DNA of 64,000 bases from Hygrophila difformis (taxonomy: Eukaryota; Streptophyta; Magnoliopsida; Lamiales; Acanthaceae): positions 30,393,453 through 30,457,452 of the forward strand of contig JAOANR010000014.1 in the NCBI GenBank assembly GCA_030278955.1. Reading direction: 5' to 3'. Shown piece by piece: positions 22,382-33,172 of this stretch. The first letter of the stretch is position 1. Each line of letters begins with the position of its first letter. The translations under genes were made by a program, and so were the position numbers. The notes under the pieces were generated by a model. It was not told where the DNA came from. It worked only from the letters and a program-made list of their open reading frames with translations, and did not search any database.

Positions 22382-23145
22382 TCTTTTGTATTCGCATTTC
22401 TATATAGGATTCATAGAAGAATATTTTGTTCAGTTGTCTCCTCAAGACGGTGATTTTCCTGACTGTGATTCGTAGTTTATGTTTCCGTTGTATTTATTGA
22501 ATAGTTGTTTGTTTGACTCCCGTTAGTTGTGTGTCGCTGTTTAGAAACGTGGTTGAATTGCCCTGCTTTAGTTTATGATTTTGTAGTAGAGGTACTCCGG
22601 TTCGATTGTTACTTCCTTAGTGTGGTTATATATGTTGGTTGTTTATTATTGCTTTGTGACGTGATTTATTAGATAAGGGACGGTATCAACCGGTATCAAA
22701 CCCACTGGAACCTGTTACTAGGGGTCGTTCGGGGGTTAGTGTACTATTTGTTGTTGTTGGGGATTGTTTACCACTTCTCGTTTGTTTGTTTGTTTTTTTT
22801 TTTAGTGTGAACAGTAACCTGTTCGTTTTTTTTTGAAAACCTAGGGTCTAGGGTTTAGGGTTTTCAGGGTTTGGGGTTGGATGTACCCTTATTAGTTTAT
22901 TTACCTTATATAATAACGATATATATATGTGTTGTTTATTTATTATTACCTTGTTCTTTTGTTTGATTGAGTTTTAACAAGGTAATTGAAGGGAAATAAT
23001 TTAAGTAAATGTGAGGAATAATTTAAATATACTTGTGTAAAATAAATGCTTGTATATGTATTACTTAAGGGAAACCTTTATTTGGGTTACAAGCATTCGA
23101 AACATAAATCTAATAATAATAGTGCATCGATATGGATCTCTAAGT
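22382..23145. other. AT-rich stretch with no recognised gene
   Basis: T-rich sequence after the F ORF. It holds a short telomere-like patch (around 22850-22886: degenerate GGTTTAGGG-type words), homopolymer T tracts and a TATATATA run near 22920. I see no coding potential and no clear element boundary. Confidence 0.5.
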
Positions 23146-23532
23146 CTAGAGGGAATAAGTAGGTGCATCTTCGATGGGATCGTCCTCATCGTTGGATACG
23201 TCAATCGGGGTGGGCGCTCCAACAGGCTCGGGGCTCGGAGGAAATACGTCAGCCTTTAGGCGTAGCAGTTCCACTCCTAAGTGCCCTACTTGCATCATCA
23301 GTTTGTTATCCTTGTTTTGAAGTGCAACCACTTGGGTTTGGAGTTCGGCGACTTGGGCCTTGAGTTGGGTTATTTCATGGTGGTCAGCTTCCCTAAGATG
23401 TCCCAAATGGGCCACGTTACCCTCTAGTTGCCCTACTCGAGCCTTGAAGTGATTGATGTGCTGTTGGGACTCGAGGTATGCGTTGGTCAGTTTCACCATC
23501 AGATTGATCATGTTTGCGTTGGGTTCGGCCAT
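23146..23532 (-). CDS. Small coiled-coil ORF near the gag position of element E
   Basis: 128-aa ORF starting MAEPNANMINLMVKLTNAYL. Residues 10-95 are a run of heptad-like hydrophobics with Gln/His/Leu (GQLEGNVAHLGHLREADH, QLKAQVAELQTQVVALQ), predicting a coiled coil. The tail is Pro-rich and acidic (SPEPVGAP, NDEDDPIEDAP). It lies 0.4 kb downstream of the primer site of E in the correct orientation, so it may be a leader ORF or the N-terminus of a gag whose core is lost. I do not recognise a family. Confidence 0.5.
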   Translation of the reverse strand: MAEPNANMINLMVKLTNAYLESQQHINHFKARVGQLEGNVAHLGHLREADHHEITQLKAQVAELQTQVVALQNKDNKLMMQVGHLGVELLRLKADVFPPSPEPVGAPTPIDVSNDEDDPIEDAPTYSL

Positions 23533-23907
23533 CTAATGTCAACAAGGTAGGTTAGAGTTAGAATATGTTTTAGACGAGATTAGATAGAAATTTAAATCTA
23601 CATGCAACATGCAAGTGCAAGTTCCCTACCCAATTAAAAATTTAATCTATCCATGTGTTTAATAATTTTACTACATGGGTAAAAATAAAAGTTGGGCCTC
23701 TATAGCGGGCCAAAATTTTAATATTTCTTTAGCTAAAATATTTGGCTATGTAAAAATAAATTTTCGGGCTAGAGTAAAACTAGTGGTTTTAAAAGTGATA
23801 TATTTAAAGATAATGCTAGGATTTAAAAATAATGGTACCAAAATAATAATAACAATATTATTAAGAATAAAAATAATAATATTAATAATAGCTTTAAAAT
23901 ACATTCC
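23533..23907 (-). other. Untranslated leader of element E
   Basis: AT-rich leader between the small ORF and the split primer site. It carries GGCC-TCTATA-GCGGGCC (23693-23711), matching the leader of element D. No gene is seen. Confidence 0.5.
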
Positions 23908-23919
23908 GAGCTCTGATAC
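23908..23919 (-). promoter_or_regulatory. Primer-binding site of element E, left half
   Basis: GAGCTCTGATAC here plus CAACT at 51099-51103 reconstitute the initiator tRNA-Met primer site on the minus strand (AGT then TGGTATCAGAGCTC). It was cut by element A. The last five bases (23915-23919) are the left copy of A's target duplication, GATAC. Confidence 0.85.
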
Positions 23920-26657
23920 TGAAACTTTTGACGAGCTTCGCCAACACGAGTAATTTTCTGAAAATTCTTTTACTGGTTTATTGCTTAAGGAGGAAACTGT
24001 GATTTCAAATGGTGCCTCAAGAGTCCCCGGTGACGGCCATGAAACTTTTGCACCCAAGCCAAGTTTCATTTTGCTGCTGGGGGGTTGAAGAACCGTCTAA
24101 ATACAATTTCCAAGTTCGGATTTATTAAAATGAAAAGAGTTATGATTGGGGGAAGGGGTTTAAGAATATATTAAGATTTCCCTTTTTATTACTCCTGTGG
24201 GGTTCAAACGGCGCTGTGGTCCTCTCAGCCATGAAACTTTTGACAAATATCACGGTGTAACAGGGATGGACCTTCAGTCTGTCACCCTGAAAGTCCCTGA
24301 TATCTGCACCGTGATGCTTCTCTAAATTTCATGTCAAAGAGATACCTGCCATGAAAATCTTGAACATCTTCCCACTGTAAGAGTATTTGCCCAAAATGTT
24401 GTTTTTATTTACTCGTGTCACGAAACTGTGCTCCCGAAAGCGCACGGGTCAAAAATTGCAGTAATTTATAGTAAGTACCGGATCGTTCACTGGAGGATGT
24501 GCGATGGAAGCAGGGCCCACGTCGTTTACTAAGATTTTCCACTCGGTTACTCGTTTTAAGTTTTGCAAGGGTTTCTATCAACTACTCGACATAATTTAAA
24601 CCAGATTATGAAAGCAGTAAAAATTATTCTACAAAGCATGATAAACTAGATCGAAGAAAGCAATTAAATCTATACTACGAAAGCAATATAAAATTATGCT
24701 ACACTATCTAGAAAGCAGATTTAAATATGACAGAAGGGACAGGGAGGAAATAATAAAGATTGGACAAGATTCAGATGAAACACAATTAAACTTCCATTTT
24801 TATACACAGATCTTAGTTTGGGATAATCCTCCAGTTAGCTAACTCTCATGCTCTCTATACCATGTTCCCTTTAACAGACAGGTACTTACAGTAAGAGTTT
24901 ACATGCTCTTAAGACAGCGATTTCTAAGATACCATAAACTCTTAATTCCCCTTGCAATGCCTTGCAAAAGTATGTTAATCGTTTACGGTGGACGAGCAAC
25001 ACCTGTCAAATCATTAGTTGACATGCCAAGTACTACTATCAATCCCCCATGTCACACCCAAAGTTTCAAATCAAGCCTCAAACCTTTCCATAACTCTCAA
25101 ACCTTTTAACAGATGGACAGCCCTTAATTCTTCCGAGTGACCTCTATGAAAGCATTTAAAGGAAAGCAGTAAAGAAAGCTGTAAAGAAAGCATTTAAATC
25201 TATCACTCGGAATTGTTAAAAACGTCTCTTTCCGTTAGTATAAAAGAGCCCCTGGTCTTGGTGACCAGATGCAGATCAAGAACCCCCGAGATATCAATAA
25301 GCCACAGGGCTTACAACATCTGGGTAGTTATGAGATACAAACTAAATGAAACAGATCCATAAATGAACCTATTCCGGATGTACTCACTCAAGACTCAATT
25401 CTAGACTTTGGCAGAAGAAGATAGTAGTCGAAGGAATACTCGACCTTACCTTATAAATTCACCAAGGCCTATATGTTGTTCCGCTAGTATTATTTATCAC
25501 ATCTCATCTACACCCAAGTGGATATTGACTTAATGCGATATCTAATATCAGATTTCCAACACACAACAATTTTGAGAAGCAAATGAATATTTGAAAATCA
25601 TTCCCTAAACAGGTACTAGACTCTCAATTAAAACACAGATCCTTTCAGTCTAGATGAGACCTAATAGCTGACTCTGCTTCTAAGCTCTCAAAATCAATCC
25701 CCAGTGGAATATGAATTAGTCATAACTGTTGAATTTATCCCTTACTTAGATCCGGATTTTATAAAGGAATTTTTGTTGGAAGTTTATTATGCAACATCAG
25801 ATTTAGATCAAGACTTCTGTGTCCAAGGAGAAGGATCCCCAAAATAATAATATGACCGGAACATCTACATAATAGTATCATGCATACGAGTATATGAATA
25901 GGAAAATAAAATACCCCAAAATATATGGTGGGGTTAGACAGAATGCGATACACAAAGGTGGATTAGCCTGAGATGAGAAGAAATCGGCTAAAAAGGTGCC
26001 AGAGATAGTTGGGGTTTTCCGGACTGCAAACATCTGCTATCCGGTTCCCAATTATCCAAGATGAAAGGTTTTAGACAGAAAGAATTCCAAACAACGGTGA
26101 CCGCCGTCATTTAGTTTTCTTTTGTCTATGATTGGAAGAAGAACCCACATATTTCTTGCTGTAATATTTCTCAACTGATGTTGGTCGACATCAGTTGATA
26201 CTATTGCAACTTGAATTCAGGTTGAGAAATTAAGATAAGGAGAATTAAAACTGTATCTGATTAGGAATTGGCTGAGTGACTAATCGAAACTCTTAGTGAA
26301 GAGAACGCTCGCCGAAGCTTCCACCAACCACTAACCAGATCATGCAAAATAACAGATAATGATTGACACACAGAAGACGGGTTAGTCGATATCCCTGTGA
26401 AGGGACCTTTCACCAACATTAATCTGCGCGTTTCTCATTATCCGTTCATACACACAACGAAAAGGAAAACTTGAAAATAAGGAAAATGTTTTGGTATTGT
26501 GCGGGTGTTAAGCACACAATAAATGGACACTAAATGGGTTGAAATGTGTAATGGATAGAATTCAGATGAATTGGGCCTAGGCCCAATACATCCATGCAAC
26601 TTACACAAATCATGGAAGAAAAATATTTTTGGAGTTTTCAAAATAGAAGGGATAGTT

Positions 26658-27121
26658 CAATTCGAATTATTGGGGTAATTCGAATTGAGAATGCATGAAG
26701 AATGAAGTATGATCTTACCCAATTAATCCTTGCAAAGCAATAAGATATCATCTAATTCGAATTGTTGAGCAATTCGAATTAATTCGAATTGGACAACTCG
26801 AATTGATGAAGTCCTTTCCTTGCTCAAAATTGACTAAGGCATATACCTCAAAGGGAAGGGTGAATTCGAATTGTCCAGCAATTCGAATTAATTCGAATTA
26901 GGCAATTCGAATTGGTTGGGGATGGAAAAATAAACCAAGGCATGAGGGGATGGCAATGGATACAATGTGGTTTTCAAGCCAATTCGAATTGTTGAGCAAT
27001 TCGAATTAATTCGAATTGAATAATTCGAATTGGTTGGAGACCACATGAAGAGAATGATTTTGGCTATGCAATTCGAATTTCTTAGGCAATTCGAATTAAT
27101 TCGAATTGCCTCAATTCGAAT
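26658..27121 (-). repeat. AATTCGAATT hairpin array, block 1 (3' LTR of A)
   Basis: Units consist of a central 20-nt palindrome AATTCGAATTAATTCGAATT flanked on each side by one more AATTCGAATT-like word. Outer words extend into longer stems, for example CCAATTCGAATT with AATTCGAATTGG (26982-27034). The first unit is a simple stem CAATTCGAATTA with TAATTCGAATTG (26658-26687). Confidence 0.9.
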
Positions 27122-28073
27122 CACATATTTTCAGACAACAACAATTTTTGTTCTCACAAGTATGGGTTAGGTGAACACTGTACTGTAATGATGGGTTTAG
27201 ATTTACTAAATCCCTCATCTCACATCAATGTCATTTCACAGCCACCCTAGTGAGGTTTTCAAGAAATAAACAAATACGTATCTAGTGGGTATTGGCAAAA
27301 TTCAAAACCTACTGCCACAAACAAGAGATCAAAGATCAAAGACCCTAAAACATCTAGTTATCTAAGAACTACATGAGTAAACTAAGAACACTCAAGTTCT
27401 CTAAGGTAGCATAAAATGAGATTAAGGCAGGAAAAATAAAACTTAAATAAATAAAAATTAAAACAAACCCTAAAAACATCTAAAACCTAAGAACACTTAT
27501 GTGAAGCTCTAAGGCACTAAATCAAGCCAAAAACCCACCAAACATGCATTTATTAAGTTTGAGTGTCAACTAGGACATAATAAATGTAACCTAGTTGAAA
27601 CAAACAAACATACTAAGCATTTATTTCTAGGGAAAGCATTAAAGAGTGTCAAAACAAATGAATAAAACCATTTCTGGAAATTTTCCTTGTATTGACACTT
27701 GAAAGCAAAATAAAGAACCCAAAACCATCATTAGCTTGAAGGTAGGGTTTATTCTAACTAGAAAGCATGTAAAAATATGGAAAATGGCTACTCTAAGGGT
27801 TACACAAACTGCTTCTAAACTAAGATTAAAGCATGTAAAGATTACACTACTTGCAAGAAAAATAAACTAAACTAAACTAAACCACCTACCTAACCCTTAA
27901 GGGGTGTGGAACCTCCTGCTGTTCTTTCTGTCCCAAGCTGCTTTTTGGTTAAAATTCTTGATCTTTTCTTTCTGTTGTGGGAGGTCTGCTTTTATAGACA
28001 ATCTTCAAAACCCTAGGCCCACCAGTGTTGTGTCCATGCTCCACAGCTTCATTTGGATGAATTGTTGAGTGAA

Positions 28074-28472
28074 GTTCGAATTATCTCAACCAATTCGAAT
28101 TAATTCGAATTGTGAGATCTCTTCCTTGAGCTGGGATTTTGGCCTTCAGTTATCAATTCGAATTGTTGGGATAATTCGAATTGGTATTTTCTCGAATTGG
28201 ATGAGGGTTTCTGCTAGGCTTCCTTGCACTTGTTGGCAATTCGAATTGTTGGTGCCAATTCGAATTAATTCGAACTAGACAATTCGAATTGCACTTCTTC
28301 TTGCCTTTGGGTTTCTTCTTTCTTCATTCCCTAATTCGAATTAATTCGAACTTGAACAATTCGAATTAGGCTTCTGCATTCCTTCCAACACTTAACCATT
28401 TCTTGTTCTCTCTAGCAATTCGAATTGTTGTGCAATTCGAATTAATTCGAATTGCCTACAATTCGAATTGTG
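28074..28472 (-). repeat. AATTCGAATT hairpin array, block 2 (3' LTR of A)
   Basis: Same word and layout as block 1. The best unit is at about 28236-28291, where GCAATTCGAATTGT pairs with ACAATTCGAATTGC over 14 bp around an inner word pair. Block 2 lies about 0.95 kb from block 1, and the B LTR has its two blocks in the same arrangement. Confidence 0.9.
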
Positions 28473-28803
28473 CTTCAACACTTAACCAAATTTTCAGTTG
28501 TGGGATTTTCAATCTTTTTCCCATCTTTTTGGATTTTTGTGGGCTCTTTTATTCTTTTGCCCATCTTTTCATTCCTTTTTCTTTTCTTTTTCCTTTTTTC
28601 ATGTTTTTGGATTTTTCTAACACAAATGCAATTAAAATTGCATATTTTGTGTCTTTTTGTTACCGGCTCGATGTTTTTACAAACTCGCATTAATCTGTCA
28701 AATTCAACTGCTTTCTTATTGAAATAAGATGGAATCACGATCAAAATGTCCGTCTCAGACACGGAAATGGATTGGAAATAATGGACAATTTTGGCCATTA
28801 TCA

Positions 28804-28817
28804 ACATCCTCACATTT
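28804..28817 (-). promoter_or_regulatory. Polypurine tract of element A
   Basis: On the minus strand AAATGTGAGGATGT abuts the LTR start TGATAATGG at 28803. A short inverted repeat containing GCTCCTAGGAGC lies just upstream (around 28840-28870). Confidence 0.75.
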
Positions 28818-30434
28818 AATATTGATCGTCCCCGAGCAGTCAGAGTCAGTGCTCCTAGGAGCTTGGACTCTGCATATTCAATCCATTTGCGTGGCCTCAG
28901 AAATTTCATTCTTTTTATATTGGGATAAGACAATCAAAATTACAAGTATTAAACTCTCTTGGTTGCAGTGTTTAATGGAATGATACTTCTCACTTGAGTG
29001 AACATTCAAATCAATCATTATTGTTAGTTCTTCTTGAATATGTGTTTAGAAAATCACATTGGCTTAATTCTTGAATTCAAGCATGACATGAATCATTAAT
29101 CAATCAAAGCAGAGCCTCACATATAGTAGAATCGGAAAGTTCACTCACTCTCAAGATTGGCTTTTATCATTAACGCTCAAGATCGAATTCAATTAAATTC
29201 TCCCATAAGCTTGCAACTGGACCAACTCGCCACCTGCTCATTTCCTCAAATCGAGATCCCGAGGTCTTATTTAAGGTTGTAACGGGGCATACGGTTGTAA
29301 CATTTGGTAGGGAAAAGGAATTATTGGGTTAAAAAGTGACATGACACCATTCCACTATAACTTGGCATTTTGTAGAATCTATAATCATCATCATTTCTAT
29401 CTTTCTTTTGTTTTTCTTTTTCCATTGCATGACATTAGACTTTGTCTAATTTGCTTTGTCATTTGCAATTTATTCTTGTTGAATAGGTCTCAACTTCTTC
29501 TCTACTCTCTTTTTTTTTTTTTTGAATCGGTTTATAGCATACCGATTGATACATAATTGATGATCAAAGATTACAATGCCTTGATGGGATGGCTCATGTA
29601 CACTTGGGTTTGATTTTCTTGGTCTTTTTGTAAGGCTAGGAGTAATATAGTGGCTTCAAAGAAAAATTAGGTTTAAAGGCTCAGATTGGTTAATCCTAAA
29701 GGGAAAATGTTTTTGGGTTTGGAATTCAAACGAAAGCCAAAATTTTGGGTTTTTCTAAGTGCCTCGATCATTTGGTCGATTTCGGGAATATGGCATGGTC
29801 TTGAATCGGTCCCAATTGCAAGTTCTAGTGCCCTTTAATCGAATTGATTCACACAATCAAAGAAGTATTGAGTAAAAATGACTCGGCTCAGATCTCACAA
29901 GGGACGGTTTGATCATGACATGCTTTTATTCTCAAACTTAACCTTTGAAAAATTCTTACAACTTATTCAATCAAATTCTTCAACATGAAAGTTTGTTAGT
30001 CTTTCAAGTGATCATATCATTGGATTTTTATAGCTCAAAACTTCAAGAATTTATATCGTGCATATTTTTAATTGTTTTATCCCAATGTAATAGTCTGAAG
30101 ATTTCGTCATTAGCCTAAATTCAACATGTGAATTTAGGTGACAGATTTATGCTTGTTTTATGCCGGTTTGTTTAATTGAAAGCAGTAAAAAGACACTGTG
30201 AGCATGCAAGCATGTCACAGCTTTGTTTTTGGCGTGACAGTCACTTATTCATCTTGGACTGCCACACATCTTTTCGAATAATGGAGAACTCAAGACGAAA
30301 TTTTCTTGTGGAAAGCAGTAAATGTACATCAGTTACAATAGATTTCCATGGTGGGGATTGAAAGTGTACTGAATGAATGGAAAATCTAATGCATGATGTT
30401 TACAATGGAGCTCGCATGAATGTGATCACTTAGC
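28818..30434 (-). other. 3' untranslated region of element A
   Basis: About 1.6 kb between the extra ORF and the 3' LTR. It has a long T run near 29510-29523 (A run on the sense strand). No ORF with domain features was seen on either strand. Confidence 0.6.
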
Positions 30435-31277
30435 TTACTCCTTTTTCTCCGTGGGCTGTGTGGAGGATCCGGTGGCATCTCCTGGAGGTGATGGGAACTT
30501 GCTGAGGATGGTTTTCATCATTTCGGCATGATTGTCGAACATCCTGGCTTGACTGGCGAACACTGCTTCGAACATTCTTCTATTCTTTTCCTCATTCTCA
30601 ATCCTTTCTTGATGTTGCCTGACTGCTTCCTTTCTGAACTCCTCTTCTCTCTCAAACATTCTCAGCCTAAACTCTTCCTCTTTCTGCATTTGCTTTTCGT
30701 GAGTCGAGACAATGGCATCGGCCAAAGACTTGACACTCTGCATCATTGATTCTCCCATTCTGCTCACTGCTTCTAGAGTTTGAGATTCAGTTGGGTGTTG
30801 AGACACAGTTGGACTTCTGCGCGAGGGTCGGACTGGATGTCTTCGTGATAAGCTTGGAGTGGAAACATCAGTTCCAGGATGAGTGGCAGTGGGAGCAGCA
30901 TCTGTTGGTGCGACTGCAGCTTCTTCTGTTGAAGGCACCGCTTCAGGTCGGTCCTTCTTCTTATGCCCCTTGCGTCCGGCTGTTGGTGTCCTCGGAGTGT
31001 ATCTGGATTGAGCGTCTGATTCTTCCGGCATAATGTATGTAACTGGTTCAGTTATCCTTGTCTTTGGGACTGGGATCGGCCTGCTCATATCAATAAGATC
31101 GCTCTCTGCGAAAACTGATAGATCTACTCCTTGGGCTTCACAGATTCTCCTGATGAGGTTGGGATAGCATAAAGCAGCAGCTCTGGTGCCCGTGACTTTT
31201 GTTGTCATGACATGGAAAATCTGCTCCCCCACATTGATCTTCAATCCATGCCAAATCTTGGCAAAACCCTTCAACAT
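30435..31277 (-). pseudogene. Extra ORF of element A, C-terminal part (280 aa)
   Basis: C-terminal third of the extra coding region. The first 60 residues continue the plant-transposon-type domain of the preceding frame (KIWHGLKINVGEQIFHVM, RAAALCYPNLIRRICEAQGV). The middle is Pro/Thr/basic (TPTAGRKGHKKKDRPEA). The end is a long charged coiled coil (about residues 170-265, rich in Glu/Arg/Met). The frame begins inside the end of the previous ORF in a different phase, so a frameshift near 31275-31285 separates them. There is no transmembrane or signal segment, which argues against an envelope protein. Confidence 0.7.
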
Positions 31278-33172
31278 GTTTCATGTGCATGTGGGTTTGG
31301 CCTGATCTTCGACATGTAGAAGTCGTAGGAGGGTTGAAATTCCAGTTTCAGGTGCTTTGCTTTGAAGGGGATTTCACCAGTGTAGCTCTCAGCAGTAAGG
31401 GACCGAGTGATGTTGTCGTGATATTGCCTGTCAGCTGCCCTGCTTGCTCCCTTCTCGAAATGTTCAGATGTCGGGATTTCTGACCTCCAGTTGGGTGTAC
31501 CAAGGAAGTTGTTCAAGTAGTCTGCAGAGATGTCTACGTCAACTCCTCGCACCCAACTTGTCTTTTGTGTGGCATTGATGTTGCAGTAGAATTCCCGAAC
31601 CAATTCTGCTATCCCGGGTTCAGCGTGATGCTTAAGGAACTCAGTCCATCCGTGGGTTTCTTTCAATGAACGCAGCATTGGATGATCAATCAATTCTGGA
31701 TTGAACCCTTTATCAGGGACAAATACTCCACTCAGTGCCATGTATCGTCCCGCATTCTGCTCATTCCCGTTGAACCTCCTCATTATGTCAGCATCATCTG
31801 TGATACGGAACTTTCTGAACTTCTTTGTAGACACACCCAGCCTGCCCCTTGAAGTTGAGTTGACCCAATAACCAGCCGATCGCACTGATCCGGTTGATTC
31901 TTGGGTCCCTTCAGTTCCTGCTTGTTCTCCATCAGAGTCAGAATTTTCCCTTGGTTGTTCCCGTTGTTCAGTTTGTTCGTGCTGTTCTGACTCGGCCTGT
32001 GTATTCGGTTGTGGCTCCTCCTCAGTTTGTTTCCACTCAGTTTCTTCACCTTCTTGAGTTGCTCCTTGCTCGTGTGCATTACAAGGATCTTCATGGAATA
32101 CAGAATTTAGGAAATCCTCGGAAAGATAGGGATCGGCAACATGCTGGTATTCTTGTTGTGATGCCTCAACTTCCTTCCCGATGTTGAGGTCTCCCAATTG
32201 TTCTTCCGTGTCATCTCCTTGCTCTATGGGAATATTGAGATCATAATGGAGGATCTGCTGAAATGTCTTGTCTTTGAAGATATCTTCTTTGGTGCCCATC
32301 TCTGCTTGCTCGCCTCCACTGCTACCTTCAGTTCTTACTGTGTCTTGCATTGTGGGTTGCGTCTGGGTAGCAGCTGCCGCTAGAGTTTGTGCAGTTATGT
32401 CATTCAAATCACTCGCAAGCTTGGCGAACTTCTTCTTTGATTCTTCAAATCTGACATTGCCCTCGTGCACCATTTCCTCTATCTCCTCTGTGGGCCGCAT
32501 TGCCTCCATTGTTTTCTCAACATCCGCGTTTGCATCATTTCTGCGAGCCGTTGATCTTTTCACTTGTTCCTCCTTCTCTCTTGCCCATTCTGCTGGCTCA
32601 GCTTTCACCTTAACAGGAATGATATCGGTTCCGCTGATTATCTGGCAATCATCATCCCCAACCTCAACCTGAGTTTCAGTGTCCGCTTTCTTCTTCTTCT
32701 CCAGCTCAGCCTGCAATTTCTCAGCAGCTTTTCTATTCTCCTCTTCCTCTCGGGTTTTTCTGATATTCTCCTCCATCTCTGCCTTCTTGGCGTCTTCTTC
32801 AGCTGCCTTGGCCTCCTCTTCAGCTGCCTTGGCCATTTGTTCCTTCCAGAGTCGATTTTTCTCGGCCCTTGCAGCTTCCATTTGCTGTTTCCATTCCTCC
32901 GTTTCTTTTGCTATTTCGATCTCAGCCTTCTCCTTCTCCCTTCTTGCCCTTTCGGCTTGTCGGGCATCGCACTCGGCTTTCCTCTGTGCCTCAATCCTAT
33001 CTATCTCAGCTTCCTCTTGAGCTATCCTTGCTGCCTCTGCGTCAGCCTTCTTCCTGAGCCTTCTTTGCCAATTCTGCATTGGCTTGCTCTTGGGCCTTAC
33101 GCTGTTGTTCTTCCTTGGATAACTCAACGGCTTGATCATTGCCTCTATCCTTTCGCTTGGGAGGCTCATCAT
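31271..33172 (-). pseudogene. Extra ORF of element A, middle part (633 aa)
   Basis: About the first 170 residues are a Glu/Lys/Ala-rich coiled coil (AERARREKEKAEIEIAKE). An acidic Gln/Glu-rich linker follows (about 270-430). The C-terminal 200 residues resemble the putative plant transposon protein domain (KKFRKFRITDDADIMRRF, ELVREFYCNINATQ, WVRGVDVDISADYLNNFLG). Unit F encodes a related domain. The upstream end overlaps the 33042-34697 frame in another phase, indicating a frameshift near 33050. The natural product probably begins at 34697 rather than at this frame's first ATG. Confidence 0.75.

Larger units (their letters stand above)
20170..22460 (+). mobile_element. Unit F: inserted unit with plant-transposon-type ORF
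   Basis: Plus-strand sequence that interrupts the integrase frame of E. It contains a CG-rich inverted repeat (20236-20289), a possible 5' leader intron and the ORF at 21056-22381. No terminal repeats or target duplication were found by eye, and the right edge is uncertain (22382-23145 has no recognised content). It may be a non-autonomous retroelement fragment or a recombination product. Confidence 0.45.
23920..28803 (-). repeat. 3' LTR of element A
   Basis: 4884-bp LTR, on the minus strand TGATAATGG...GTCAAAAGTTTCA. It contains three internal echoes of the leader/primer-site/LTR-end junction (around 24005-24045, 24205-24245 and 24350-24365) and two AATTCGAATT hairpin blocks (26658-27121 and 28074-28472). 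No ORF resembles a gene. Confidence 0.92.

Noticed and set aside
22850..22886. Interstitial telomere-like repeats (TTTAGGG words)
   Set aside because: Only a few degenerate words with other sequence between them; not an array.
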